From Rhodophyticola sp017644125 (GTDB lineage Bacteria; Pseudomonadota; Alphaproteobacteria; Rhodobacterales; Rhodobacteraceae), in NCBI RefSeq assembly GCF_042140125.1, contig NZ_CP159473.1: a DNA stretch of 64,000 bases, one strand, 5' to 3'. Each line of letters begins with the position of its first letter. Position 1 is the stretch's first letter. Positions 50,789 to 59,562 of this stretch are shown in pieces. The notes under the pieces are model-generated. The model worked only from the letters and a program-made list of their open reading frames with translations. It was not told where the DNA came from and did not search any database. The translations under genes and the position numbers were made by a program.

Positions 50789-50956
50789 GGGCGCTTTCTC
50801 CTCTGTTGGGTAGCGTTTTTGTGACCTGTTACCTCAGGCAGGAGGCCCCCAGGGTCAATTGGTGCACGCTCTGCCCGGATATGCTGACCCGACATTTGCC
50901 CAAAAAACAAGCATTGCGATGGATATTGCAGCGATACTGTGCCGGAGACGCAGACG

Positions 50957-52830
50957 TCAGAGGGTGATCCCGAACCGGGCAAATCCGTTCCCGGACCGGC
51001 CCAGATAGTCCAGCCCGTGTTCGGCGACGCGATCCGGATAGTTGAGGGCGCCCGGGCCGATTTCGGCGATGGCGCGAATGCCGCCTGCGGGCGCGAACCG
51101 CCATGTCTGGTTGGTGATCGCGCGAAGCTTCTCGTAATGCCTGAAATATCCGATCAGGATATCGCGGACGGGCATGCGCCGTTTTCAGGACCGGCTCGGC
51201 GGCCGCAGGGGAGGCGAAATGCCCGCCGCCTGCCGCCCGGTAGCTGTTGGTGACCACCAGAAACTCCTGATCGGGCTGCACGGGCTGGCCGTTATGGCGC
51301 AGGTCGCGGATGCGCCCGGGCGATGGAAACCGGTCTTCGCCATCGGCGCTGTAGCAGGGCGGGGCGGTCACATCGATTGCATAGGTCAGCCCGTCGATCA
51401 GCAACTGCTCGTCCCGGCCCGGCACAAGCTGGTGAAACGCGCAGGCGGCGCGTTCGAGCCAGTCGGTCAGTTGCGCGCCATTGGCCCGCAGGATGACGAC
51501 CGTGTTGGGGTAGATGTAGAGATCGGAGGCGTTCTTGATAGCCAGAGGGCCCGCGGGGACATCGGTGTAGTTCTGCGGCCCGCCCCGCCCGCCGGCCTTG
51601 AACGGCGCGGCGGCGGACAGAAGCGGCAGATGCCCCAGTTCATGGCCCCGCATCATCCGCTCGGCATAGTCGCGCTGGGCGTCGGCGACCACCTGCACGG
51701 AGGCGGAGTTTCCAACAAGGGCGAAATAGCTTTCCAGCGGGACGAGGGTTTCGCCGACCCGCTGGCGGATATAGCCAAGCGTCGCGATATGGTCCTGCGC
51801 GGTGACGTTCATGACGTCGGAATTGCTGAGGACCGGGGGCGCCGGGATTGCGCGGCCCTCCCCGCCCGAACAGGGCTCGGACGCGATGACGGGGACGAGG
51901 TGGCTTTGATTGGCGCTCACGCGCCAGCGGTCCTTGCCGACCTCCGACAGGGTAAGGTCGATCACGCCCAGATGGGAGCCTTCATGCCCCGGCTGCACGA
52001 CCGGCGTGCCGTGGATCGTGCCGATGTTGGGATCGATCCAGTCGGGCCGCGCGGGGCAGGGCCCGGGAAACAGTTCATGGGTGTGCCCGGCGACAAGCGC
52101 ATCGACGCCGTGGAGCGCGGCCAGCGGCACGGCGGCATTTTCCATGTCGGGATATTCATGGGCGGGGCCCGACGCCGGAATGACAGAGCACGATGACCAG
52201 ATCGGCCCCGGCATCGCGCATCGCGCGGATCTCGCGGCGGGCCGCGTCGAGAATATCCTCCGCCTCAAGCTGGCCATCCAGCAGGCTGCGATCCCATTTC
52301 AGGGTCTGGGGTGGCGCCAGACCGATCAACCCGATCCTGAGCCGTCTAAGCCGCCCGGTCGTGTCGTGCATGTCACGGTCGAGGATCACCCAGGGCGGCA
52401 GCAGCGGGGTGCCGTCCGCCCGCCTGATATTGGCCAGAACCGCGGGGAAGGCGCCGCCCGAAAGCGTCGATTGCAGAAAATCCAGCCCGTAGTTGAAATC
52501 ATGGTTGCCGAGCGTCATCGCGTCGTAGCCAAGCACGTTCATGGCCGCGACCATCGGGTGCGGGCGGCCATCGGACGTGCGCACCTGTGCGGCGAAATCG
52601 CCGAGCGGGGTGCCCTGCAACGTGTCGCCGTTGTCGACCAGAATGCAGTTGTCGGAGGCGGCGCGCAGCTGCGCGATGATGCGGCCCAGACGGGCAAGCC
52701 CGCCGGTGTTCTGGGGCCGGTCGGTGTAGTAGTTGTACGGGTGGAGATTTGCGTGGAGATCGGAGGTCGCCAGGATACGCAAACTCAGACTACACAGTAC
52801 TTCCGCTTCCGAACTCGCATCGGCTGGCAT
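50957..52830 (-). pseudogene. 2',3'-cyclic-nucleotide 2'-phosphodiesterase/3'-nucleotidase (cpdB-like), two frameshifts
   Basis: CpdB hydrolyses cyclic nucleotides and 3'-nucleotides. The metallophosphoesterase domain (TSDLHANLHPYNYYTD, GNHDFNYGLDF, CHSGVGP, GHTHELFPG) and 5'-nucleotidase C-terminal domain (YPNTVVILRANGAQLTDW, VVTNSYRAAGGGHF) are spread over three frames. Each break sits at a homopolymer. One extra C in the run at 52164-52170 (GVGPAHEYPDME is split), and one extra A in the run near 51182-51185, after which MPVRDILIGYFRHYEK continues. Removing both gives one 623-residue frame. No signal peptide is visible. It may be a real pseudogene or contain two sequencing errors. Confidence 0.85.
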
Positions 52831-52967
52831 CAATTGGTCCCTTCCCGAACTGGGCGATGATGTTTACTCAACGGCACCTCGCGATTATAGCCTGATCCTG
52901 TTACGCAGTCAGCAATACATGCGTGCAACGCGCCGGGTTCGGTTCGCTTGCATACGTTTGCGACATT

Positions 52968-52988
52968 CCTGCCATACCGAATGGCAGG
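52968..52988 (+). promoter_or_regulatory. Inverted repeat in the nudC leader
   Basis: CCTGCCAT at 52968-52975 and ATGGCAGG at 52981-52988 are perfect 8-bp arms around a 5-base loop, 30 bp before the nudC start in a 188-bp divergent region. No T-run follows. It may be an operator or an mRNA hairpin. Confidence 0.4.
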
Positions 52989-53018
52989 TGACGTTAAGTC
53001 AGGTAGGACAGATACGAC

Positions 53019-53990
53019 ATGATGCGAGCAGAAACCGTCACGTTCGGAGGCTCGGGCCTCGATCGCGCGGCCCATTTGCGGGGGGATGAGGCGGCGTTGG
53101 CGGCGGGTCCGGAGGCCGGCGCGGAGTGTATCCTGCCGCTTTGGCGGGGCAAGCCGCTGATGCAGGGCGAGGGTGGCGCGGCGCGGCTGATCTGGCTGCG
53201 GGGCGATCATCCGGTTCTGGCGCAGGCGGCGCGTGTGCGGGTGTTTCTGGGGCTGGATGAGGGGCGGATGCGCCATGCCGCCGATATCTCGGCCTGGGTG
53301 CCCGCGGATGTGGACGAGGCGCAGATCGGCGCGTTTCTGGACCCGACGGTGCAGGTCCATCCGGCGGCGCCCGCGGGGGCGGTGTTCCGTGAGCTGCGCG
53401 GCGCGATGACCTGGCTGACGCCGCGCGATGCGGAACTGGCGGCAACGGCCAAGGCGGTGCTGGACTGGCACCGGACGCACCGGTTCTGTTCGCGATGCGG
53501 TGCGGAAAGCGCGCCCGTTGAGGGGGGCTGGCAACGGGAATGCGGGGCCTGCGGCGGGCGCCATTTTCCACGCACCGACCCGGTGGTGATCATGCTGGTC
53601 ACCCATGGCAATGACGTGCTTCTGGGCCGCTCCCCCGGCTGGCCGGAGGGGATGTATTCGCTTCTGGCCGGGTTCGTCGAGCCGGGCGAGACGCTGGAGG
53701 CGGCGGTGCGCCGCGAGGTCTATGAAGAGACGCAGGTGCGGATCGGCGCGGTCGGCTATCTGGCGAGCCAGCCATGGCCTTATCCGGCCTCGCTGATGTT
53801 CGGCTGCCGGGCGGAGGCCACCAGCCGCGAGATTACCGTCGACCCGGTGGAGATCGAGGATGCGGTCTGGCTGAGCCGGGAGGAGGTGACGGATGTTTTC
53901 GCCGGGCGCCATGATCGGGTTCTGCCGGCCCGCAAAGGTGCAATTGCGCATTTTCTTCTGGAAAACTGGCTTGCGGACCGGCTGGATTGA
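53019..53990 (+). CDS. nudC: NAD(+) diphosphatase / NAD-cap hydrolase
   Basis: NudC splits NADH and removes 5'-NAD caps from RNA. The 323-residue protein has an N-terminal domain, a zinc ribbon (CSRCGAES and ECGACGGRHFPRTDP), the Nudix box GFVEPGETLEAAVRREVYEE followed by TQVRIG, and the NudC-specific SQPWPYPASLM after it. These together are diagnostic. ATG at 53019 is followed at once by another ATG. Upstream is the hairpin at 52968-52988, and the divergent neighbour is the broken cpdB-like gene. Confidence 0.95.
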   Translation: MMRAETVTFGGSGLDRAAHLRGDEAALAAGPEAGAECILPLWRGKPLMQGEGGAARLIWLRGDHPVLAQAARVRVFLGLDEGRMRHAADISAWVPADVDEAQIGAFLDPTVQVHPAAPAGAVFRELRGAMTWLTPRDAELAATAKAVLDWHRTHRFCSRCGAESAPVEGGWQRECGACGGRHFPRTDPVVIMLVTHGNDVLLGRSPGWPEGMYSLLAGFVEPGETLEAAVRREVYEETQVRIGAVGYLASQPWPYPASLMFGCRAEATSREITVDPVEIEDAVWLSREEVTDVFAGRHDRVLPARKGAIAHFLLENWLADRLD

Positions 53991-54038
53991 GCGGAGATTG
54001 CCGCGCGCAATGCCGGCTGCAACAAGGATGAGAGCAGA

Positions 54039-54512
54039 ATGAAGTTCAAGGTCGCCGAAGATGTGGACGCGCCTGTCGGGTTTGTCTTTGAACGGATGAT
54101 GGATTTCAGCCAGTTCGAGGCCGATATCCGCGGCCGCGGCGCCGATCTGCGCCGGGTGGACAACTGGACCCGGGCCGAAAAGGGCGTGCGCTGGCGCGGG
54201 TCGGTTCAGGTGCGCGGCAAGATGCGCGGGATCGAGGCCGAGCTGCACGAGGTGATCCGCGACGAGATGGTGGCGATCCAGATCACGGTGGGCGGCATGG
54301 AGGCCCGATACCAGATGACATTCATCGCGCTGTCGGCGCAGGTGACCCGGGTGGCGGCCGAACTGGATCTGAAGCCGCGCACGCTGACCGCCCGGCTGAT
54401 CATCCAGACGATGAAACTGGCGCGCGGGCGGGTGTTGCAGCGGATGACCGGAACGCTGGCGCGGCAGGGCAACCAGATCGAGGCGGACTGGCGGCGCGGA
54501 GCGCAGGGCTAG
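54039..54512 (+). CDS. SRPBCC-family protein
   Basis: The 157-residue protein resembles a polyketide-cyclase/START-like SRPBCC fold: MKFKVAEDVDAPVGFVFERMMDFSQFEADIRG at the start, then repeated beta strands (VRWRGSVQVRGKMRGIEAE, VAIQITVGGMEARYQMTFIAL) and a long final helix. It probably binds a lipid or hydrophobic molecule. The function is unknown. It starts 48 bp after nudC with AAGGA upstream and converges on the EamA gene, 11 bp away. Confidence 0.8.
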   Translation: MKFKVAEDVDAPVGFVFERMMDFSQFEADIRGRGADLRRVDNWTRAEKGVRWRGSVQVRGKMRGIEAELHEVIRDEMVAIQITVGGMEARYQMTFIALSAQVTRVAAELDLKPRTLTARLIIQTMKLARGRVLQRMTGTLARQGNQIEADWRRGAQG

Positions 54513-54523
54513 CGCGCGGCCCG

Positions 54524-55444
54524 TCAGCCCTGCGGCGTCATCGCCTTGCGCTGGCGGGCGCGTTCCATACCCAGCTGGCGTTCGCGCCAGATGATCAGGA
54601 TGCCCGCAAGCACGATGATGGCCGCGCCGCCCATCATCGGCCATGTCGGCACCTCGTCGAAGATGAGATACCCGACGCCGAGCGCCAGCAGCATGGACGT
54701 ATATTCGAACGGCGCGATCAGGGACGCGTCGGCATTGCGATAGCTGGAGGTGAGCAGGATCTGCCCCAGCCCGCCGAAGAGACCGGCGAGAACCAGCTTC
54801 GTGATCTCTGCCGGGCCGGGCGTGACCCAGCCCCAGGGCAGGGTGAGCAGGGACAGGGTGCTGGCGGTTACCGAGAACCAGAAGACGATGGCGGCGGTGC
54901 CCTCCGTCCGGACCAGTTTGCGGACGAAAACCTGCGCCAGCGCGGCGCAGATCGCGCCCATCAGCACCACGACCGCGCCGAGCGTCTCCCGTGTATCGGC
55001 GCTGCCGACGCCGACCTGAAGGCGCGGCGACAGCACGATGAGGACCCCGACCAGCCCGAGGGCCACGATGCTGAGCCGGAAGGCGCGAACCTCTTCGCCC
55101 AGAAACATCGCCGCGAAGATCACCACGAGAAGCGGCGCGGCATAGCCGATGGCGGTCACCTCGGGCAGGGGCAGAAGGCCCAGACCGGCAAAACCCAGAC
55201 CCATCGCCATGGTGCCGATCAGCCCGCGCCAGACATGCCCCATGGGGTTCTGCGTTTTCAGGCCGGTCCGCAATTCGTGCCGCCAGAGCAGCCAGACCAC
55301 GATGACCGGCAGGGCGCAGATCGATCGGAAGAAGACGGCCTGCCCGGGGGGTACGGTGTCGGAAACCGATTTGATCAGGCTGGCCATCGCCATGAAGATG
55401 CAGACAGATGCGATTTTGAGGGCAATGCCGCGCAGCGGGTTCAT
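54524..55444 (-). CDS. DMT-superfamily transporter (EamA)
   Basis: The 306-residue protein has ten hydrophobic segments arranged as two EamA repeats: the first begins ASVCIFMAMASLIK, the second LGAVVVLMGAICAALAQVFVRK. A basic tail follows. Related proteins export amino acids and metabolites; the substrate is unknown. ATG 55444 fits the family start better than 55492, whose extra 16 residues are arginine/proline-rich. An 87-bp spacer separates its start from the beta-lactamase stop upstream. Confidence 0.88.
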   Translation of the reverse strand: MNPLRGIALKIASVCIFMAMASLIKSVSDTVPPGQAVFFRSICALPVIVVWLLWRHELRTGLKTQNPMGHVWRGLIGTMAMGLGFAGLGLLPLPEVTAIGYAAPLLVVIFAAMFLGEEVRAFRLSIVALGLVGVLIVLSPRLQVGVGSADTRETLGAVVVLMGAICAALAQVFVRKLVRTEGTAAIVFWFSVTASTLSLLTLPWGWVTPGPAEITKLVLAGLFGGLGQILLTSSYRNADASLIAPFEYTSMLLALGVGYLIFDEVPTWPMMGGAAIIVLAGILIIWRERQLGMERARQRKAMTPQG

Positions 55445-55531
55445 CGGGTCGGGCTTTCGGTGGCCGGGCCCGGGTCGGGGCGGCCTTGGCACCTGATTAA
55501 CGCCTGAGTGAGGGTGCGGGCAAGGGGCCAG

Positions 55532-56386
55532 TCAGTTCAGCGGCAGCAGGTCTGCGGTTTGCAGCAGGTGGATCGCAAAATCCTGCCGGAAGCTTTCCAG
55601 CTCGGCATAGCTGTCGGCGCGGGTGTAGAGCGAAAAGACCACCGGTTCGGCGTCGGGGCGCAGGACGAAACCGGTGTACCAGCCTTCGAACGGGCCGCTC
55701 ATGTCGCCCCGGATGACCGGGCCCGAACCGGTCTTGCCGTGCAGCGTGGCGGGCCCGAACGTGCCCGCGCGGCTGACCGAGATCAGGGCATCGGACGTGG
55801 CGACCGAGAGGCCAAGGGTGCCGGCGAAGAAACGTTCGAGGAAGGCGACCTGTTCGGAGACGGAGATTTGCAGCGTATCGCCCAGCCAGAAATCATCGGA
55901 GCCATCGGGAACGCTTGCATTGCCATAGCCCCATTCGCCAAGCCGCTGACGGTACCGCCCGGTGCCCACCTCGCCCGCGATATCGCGGAAGACCCAGACC
56001 GCGGAGCGCTGAAAGGCGGTGCCGAGGGTTTGATCCTGACGCCAGGCGGGGGGCCAGAAGCCGCGCGCGGGGCGGCGCGCCCGATCCCAGATATAGGGTG
56101 TCTCAAGGGATGCGGCGGCGCCGGTTTCCAGCGCGATCAGCAGATTCGGGATCTTGAAGGTGGACCAGGGCGGGTGGCGAAGAGAAAGATCGCTGCCTTC
56201 GAGGACATAATCGGTGTCGGTTTCCAGATCGCGGGCGAGAAAGGACACCTCCCGCGTCCCGATTTCGGAGGCCAGCGGCGCGCGGGCGATATCCATCCGC
56301 GATTGCGCGGCGATTGGCGATGCGACGCCGCACAGGCAGGCCACGGCAAAAGCGGTGCGCATAATCTGCTTGAGCAACGCAAACAT
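55532..56386 (-). CDS. Class D (OXA-type) beta-lactamase
   Basis: The 284-residue exported serine enzyme has a signal peptide (about 1-28) and all class D motifs: S75-T-F-K78 (catalytic Ser and carboxylated Lys), S128-A-V130, Y154-G-N156 and K218-T-G220, plus W167 in the position that stabilises the carboxy-lysine. It probably opens beta-lactam rings. The spectrum cannot be told from sequence. It lies in ordinary chromosomal context with no mobile element, so it looks intrinsic. The EamA gene downstream and a 343-bp empty region upstream are its neighbours. Confidence 0.9.
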   Translation of the reverse strand: MFALLKQIMRTAFAVACLCGVASPIAAQSRMDIARAPLASEIGTREVSFLARDLETDTDYVLEGSDLSLRHPPWSTFKIPNLLIALETGAAASLETPYIWDRARRPARGFWPPAWRQDQTLGTAFQRSAVWVFRDIAGEVGTGRYRQRLGEWGYGNASVPDGSDDFWLGDTLQISVSEQVAFLERFFAGTLGLSVATSDALISVSRAGTFGPATLHGKTGSGPVIRGDMSGPFEGWYTGFVLRPDAEPVVFSLYTRADSYAELESFRQDFAIHLLQTADLLPLN

Positions 56387-56729
56387 CGCGCCTCTTCGAT
56401 CTTGACGGCCATGGCCGGAATGGGGAGTGCCGAACGTTGGCCCAAGATCAAAAGCATCTGGTGATCGAGGTCAAGCGCGGAGCGGTCCGGCGCGGGCCGA
56501 AGGGGGCTGCAGGCCCCGCCATGGGTATACAAGAACTTCACACCCCCGGAAAATGGACGTGCGCAGATTTAGAATTGAGAAAGAAATATAGAGGAAATCT
56601 TGTTTCCCTTATGATATATAGAGTGGAGAATTCAGAATAAAAATCGGTGGAGTGTATATCTCCAATTTAAAAATCGAATTGAAGGAGGCCGACCGGAGTA
56701 CTCCGGCCGGCTGCTTCGAGAGAAGTGTA
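56387..56729. other. Intergenic region with AT-rich patch
   Basis: No gene is supported in these 343 bp between the beta-lactamase start and the PRC-barrel gene stop. A weak 67-codon frame at 56437-56640 lacks a ribosome site and family features and is set aside. The striking feature is a strongly AT-rich stretch of about 110-130 bp (roughly 56565-56685) in otherwise GC-rich DNA, containing several poly-A and poly-T runs and a GGAG-N7-CTCC repeat at 56647-56662. It may hold the beta-lactamase promoter region (minus strand) and/or a small RNA. The terminator-like repeat at 56688-56711 is listed separately. Confidence 0.6.
56688..56711 (-). terminator. Terminator-like hairpin after the PRC-barrel gene
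   Basis: GCCGACCGGAG at 56688-56698 pairs with CTCCGGCCGGC at 56701-56711, a stem of 11 bp with one mismatch around a TA loop, 18 bp after the stop codon at 56730. On the minus strand the sequence beyond is TCCTTCAATTCGATTTTT, so the T-run is not immediate. Probably the end of the PRC-barrel transcript. Confidence 0.55.
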
Positions 56730-57569
56730 TCAGCCCTGATATTCGGGCTGTGCCTCAAGCGCCTCCTGGGTCGAGTCGATGTAGACGCGGAAGCTGTCGC
56801 CGGCTTCGTTGCGCAGGATGCTCAACTCTTCGAAGGTCACGGCGATCGGCTTTTCGCCAAGGCCGAGGAAGCCGCCCACGTCGATCACCACACGGTCGAT
56901 CTGGCCGTCTTCGGAAAGCAGCAATTCGCTGATCTCGCCGATATCCTCGTCATTGGTCCCGTAGACGCGCGCACCGGTCAGGTTTTCGCTGGTCAGGTCG
57001 ACCGGCTCGGGCGCCATGTAGCCTTCGCGCTCGACCGTGGGGGCGACGAGCATCGGGCGGTCTTCGGCCATGGCCATGTCGGTGGACGTCGTCTCCGCGT
57101 CGGCCTGGGCTTCGGTTTCGGTCGTCATCATTCCGGCGTCACCACGGGTGAACTCGGGCGCGGATTCCAGCATTTCCTTGCTTGCGTTGATGACAAGGAA
57201 GAATTCCCCGGTGCCGCCATCCTCTTCGACGCGGTTGATCTGCGACATGTCGACAGCCACATCCTTTTCGCCGATGCCGAGGAAGCCGCCAACGCCGACG
57301 ATCACAGCGGCAACGTCACCGCCATCGGTCAGGATGACGTCGTTGATCTCGCCGATATCGTTCCAGTCGCGCTCGCCATCGGCGGCGACGGTCATGCCGG
57401 CCTGCATCTCGGCTTCGGTCGCATAGACGCGCATGCCGATCATCTCGGATGCGTAGAAATCCGATCCCTGGGAAAACTCGTACTCGATAATCGAGGTGGA
57501 ATGCGCATCCGCGAAGGCGCCGGTGCCCAGCAGGATGGCGATTGCGGTGGTGCTCACAAAACGTTTCAT
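56730..57569 (-). CDS. Secreted protein with two PRC-barrel domains
   Basis: The 279-residue protein has a signal peptide (about 1-20, ending AFA) and two PRC-barrel-like repeats, at about residues 40-130 and 195-275. Each contains a characteristic glycine-rich G-V/D-GGFLG-I/L-GEK segment and an acidic linker of Thr/Ala/Glu between them. Such domains bind proteins or RNA and occur in photosynthetic-reaction-centre and stress proteins. The periplasmic role here is unknown. The 348-bp upstream region is described separately. Confidence 0.85.
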   Translation of the reverse strand: MKRFVSTTAIAILLGTGAFADAHSTSIIEYEFSQGSDFYASEMIGMRVYATEAEMQAGMTVAADGERDWNDIGEINDVILTDGGDVAAVIVGVGGFLGIGEKDVAVDMSQINRVEEDGGTGEFFLVINASKEMLESAPEFTRGDAGMMTTETEAQADAETTSTDMAMAEDRPMLVAPTVEREGYMAPEPVDLTSENLTGARVYGTNDEDIGEISELLLSEDGQIDRVVIDVGGFLGLGEKPIAVTFEELSILRNEAGDSFRVYIDSTQEALEAQPEYQG

Positions 57570-57917
57570 CGTGGTCTCCTATGGTCGTCCGGCGCAACAG
57601 GCGCCTTATGATCCAAGAACAACCCTCAGGTCGGAATGGTTCCCGAAAGAGACCCTGAAATCGAACAGAATTTCGCAGTGAATGAACATGCGGTCGGCGG
57701 GGAAATGCGGGATTACCCGGAAGACGGGTCGGAGTAGCTGTGTACTAAGACATAATCATTCCGGGCAGGGCGAAGCTTTGCCTATTGGGGTTTCCTGAAA
57801 AACGCGGGTATTGGAGGCCCTGGGAGCTATGTCTAAGATTGTAGCCGTTTTGCCGATGCCGCGCGTCAGATGACGTTGGGTCAGCGGGTGGCGTGAGGAG
57901 GGGCGGCAGACCAGGGG
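57570..57917. other. Intergenic region between PRC-barrel gene and pheA
   Basis: No gene is supported here. On the minus strand GGAAC (plus 57639-57643) and TGTT (plus 57618-57621) are 17 bp apart, a partial match to the GGAAC-N16/17-CGTT element of general-stress sigma EcfG, but Rhodobacterales do not always have that sigma, so this is weak. A near-palindrome GGCGAAGCTTTGCC lies at 57769-57782. I see nothing else. Confidence 0.4.
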
Positions 57918-58748
57918 TCAATCGCGGGCGGGGTCCGCCGGGTAGGTGCCGAGGATGTGCAGCATGGAGGTGAAATAGCGCAACTCCTCCATCGCGCGCT
58001 GAACCGGCGGGTCATCCGGGTGGCCTTCGATATCGGCATAGAACTGGGTGGCGGTGAAGGAGCCGCCGACCATGTAGCTTTCCAGCTTGGTCATGTTCAC
58101 GCCATTGGTCGCGAAGCCGCCCATCGCCTTGTAGAGCGCCGCCGGGATGTTGCGCACGCGGAAGACGAAGCTGGTCATCATGTGATCGGCGCGGCGGGTC
58201 ATGTCGGCCACGGGCGACATGATCAGGAACCGCGTCGTGTTGCGGTCATGGTCTTCGATATGGCGGGCCAGCACGTCGAGGCCGTAGATATCGCCGGCCA
58301 GTTCCGAGGCGAGCGCGGCTTGCGCCTTGTCGCCCCAGTCGGCCACGTCGCGGGCGGCGCGCGCATTGTCCGGCGATACGCGCCCCTTGATCCCGTGCTG
58401 GCGCAGGAACAGCGCGCATTGCGGCAACAGGACAAGATGGCTCCATGCGTCGGTCACATCGGCTAGCGTCGCGCCGGGAACGGCGAGCAGATTGATATGC
58501 ACCCGCACAAAAGCCTCGTCGACGATATGCAGGCCCGATTCCGGCAAAAGGCGGTGAATGTCGGCCACCCGCCCGTAGGTGGAGTTTTCGACCGGCAGCA
58601 TGGCCTGATCCGCGGCCCCGGACTGGACCGCCTCGATCACGTCTTCGAAGGTCGGGCAGGGCAACGCCTCCATCCGGGGGCGGGCCTCGTGGCACGCCTG
58701 ATGGGAATAGGCGCCGGGTTCTCCCTGAAAGGCGATACGGGACGTCAT
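57918..58748 (-). CDS. pheA: Prephenate dehydratase
   Basis: Prephenate dehydratase makes phenylpyruvate for phenylalanine synthesis. The 276-residue monofunctional enzyme has the catalytic domain with VENSTYGRVADIHRLL and the T-R-F motif in NTTRFLIM. A C-terminal ACT regulatory domain follows (FVFRVRNIPAALYKAMGGFATNGVNMTKLESYMVGG). Chorismate mutase is absent, as in other alphaproteobacteria. ATG 58748 matches the family start. It is divergent from cycY across 106 bp. Confidence 0.94.
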   Translation of the reverse strand: MTSRIAFQGEPGAYSHQACHEARPRMEALPCPTFEDVIEAVQSGAADQAMLPVENSTYGRVADIHRLLPESGLHIVDEAFVRVHINLLAVPGATLADVTDAWSHLVLLPQCALFLRQHGIKGRVSPDNARAARDVADWGDKAQAALASELAGDIYGLDVLARHIEDHDRNTTRFLIMSPVADMTRRADHMMTSFVFRVRNIPAALYKAMGGFATNGVNMTKLESYMVGGSFTATQFYADIEGHPDDPPVQRAMEELRYFTSMLHILGTYPADPARD

Positions 58749-58793
58749 GGGCGAAAATCTCTCGGCAGGTCGTTTCGTCGCGCTCACTACACC

Positions 58794-58823
58794 TTGAAAG
58801 CCATGCAGGAAAGCCGATACATA
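58794..58823 (+). promoter_or_regulatory. Candidate promoter of cycY
   Basis: TTGAAA at 58794-58799 (4 of 6) and TACATA at 58818-58823 (5 of 6 to TATAAT-like TAnnTA) are 18 bp apart. Transcription would start near 58830, about 25 bp before the cytochrome ATG. Confidence 0.4.
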
Positions 58824-58854
58824 CCCGCGAACCATATGTGAGAACGGGACATCC

Positions 58855-59376
58855 ATGTTTGACACAATGACCATCACCAAGATCGGCGGCGCCGTCTGTG
58901 GTGCGCTTTTGATCTTTCTGCTGGCCGGATGGGCGGCGGACGGCCTGTATTCCGTGGGTGGCGCCCATGACGAGGATCACCGCGCCGGCTACGTGATCGA
59001 CACGGGCGAGGGCGAGACCGAGGTTGCCGAAGAGGTAGTCGAGGTCCCGTTCGCGGAGCTTTATGCCGTGGCCGATGCCTCTGCCGGGGAACGGCTGTGG
59101 CGGCAATGTTCGGCCTGCCATTCGGATCAGCCGGGCGTGAACGGTGTCGGCCCCTATCTGCACGGTGTCGTCGGACGGCCGAAACACACGGTCGAAGGGT
59201 TCAACTATTCCGACGGGCTTCTGGCCACCACCGGGGACTGGACGCCCGAGAACATCTCGGCCTTCATCGAGAACCCGCGGGAATACGCACCCGGCACGGC
59301 CATGGCCTATAACGGGATGCGCGACGCCGAAGATCGTGCGAACCTGATCGCCTTTCTCGACACGCTGGATGATTGA
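58855..59376 (+). CDS. cycY: Membrane-anchored cytochrome c (cytochrome cy)
   Basis: Cytochrome cy carries electrons from the bc1 complex to oxidases or reaction centres. The 173-residue protein has an uncleaved N-terminal membrane anchor (about 10-30, VCGALLIFLLAGWAADGLY) and an acidic linker. The class I cytochrome c domain has C85-S-A-C88-H89 and the axial methionine M150 in PGTAMAYNG. The layout is that of Rhodobacter CycY. A strong hairpin lies 23 bp after the stop. Confidence 0.93.
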   Translation: MFDTMTITKIGGAVCGALLIFLLAGWAADGLYSVGGAHDEDHRAGYVIDTGEGETEVAEEVVEVPFAELYAVADASAGERLWRQCSACHSDQPGVNGVGPYLHGVVGRPKHTVEGFNYSDGLLATTGDWTPENISAFIENPREYAPGTAMAYNGMRDAEDRANLIAFLDTLDD

Positions 59377-59399
59377 GCGACATCCCGTCGATTGCCGAA

Positions 59400-59423
59400 A
59401 AGACCGCCTCCCGGGGCGGTCTT
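59400..59423 (+). terminator. Rho-independent-like terminator after cycY
   Basis: AAGACCGCC at 59400-59408 and GGCGGTCTT at 59415-59423 form a perfect 9-bp stem with a 6-base loop, followed by GTTGCATT. The position just after the cytochrome stop makes it the likely end of that transcript, although the T-run is short. Confidence 0.65.
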
Positions 59424-59562
59424 GTTGCATTCAGGGTGGACTTGAGCGCGCAAACCGGGGCTGATCACGATTTCTCAACTTGCTGAAAAGGGGGGCTGCC
59501 CCGTAACGTGATTCAGCGCAGATATGCAGCCGGAGAGACCAAAACAGCAGTGGAGGGCGCCC

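Noticed and set aside
50789..50956. Possible TPP or other riboswitch before the ABC binding protein
   Set aside because: The conserved TPP-box elements (CTGAGA and ACCTGAT-type segments) are not present in the right order.
52830..54644. A 604-codon minus-strand frame across nudC and the SRPBCC gene
   Set aside because: Low-complexity Arg/Pro/His composition and full overlap with two recognised genes. No domain seen.
56437..56640. A 67-codon plus-strand frame in the AT-rich region
   Set aside because: TTG start without ribosome site, atypical composition and no recognisable family.
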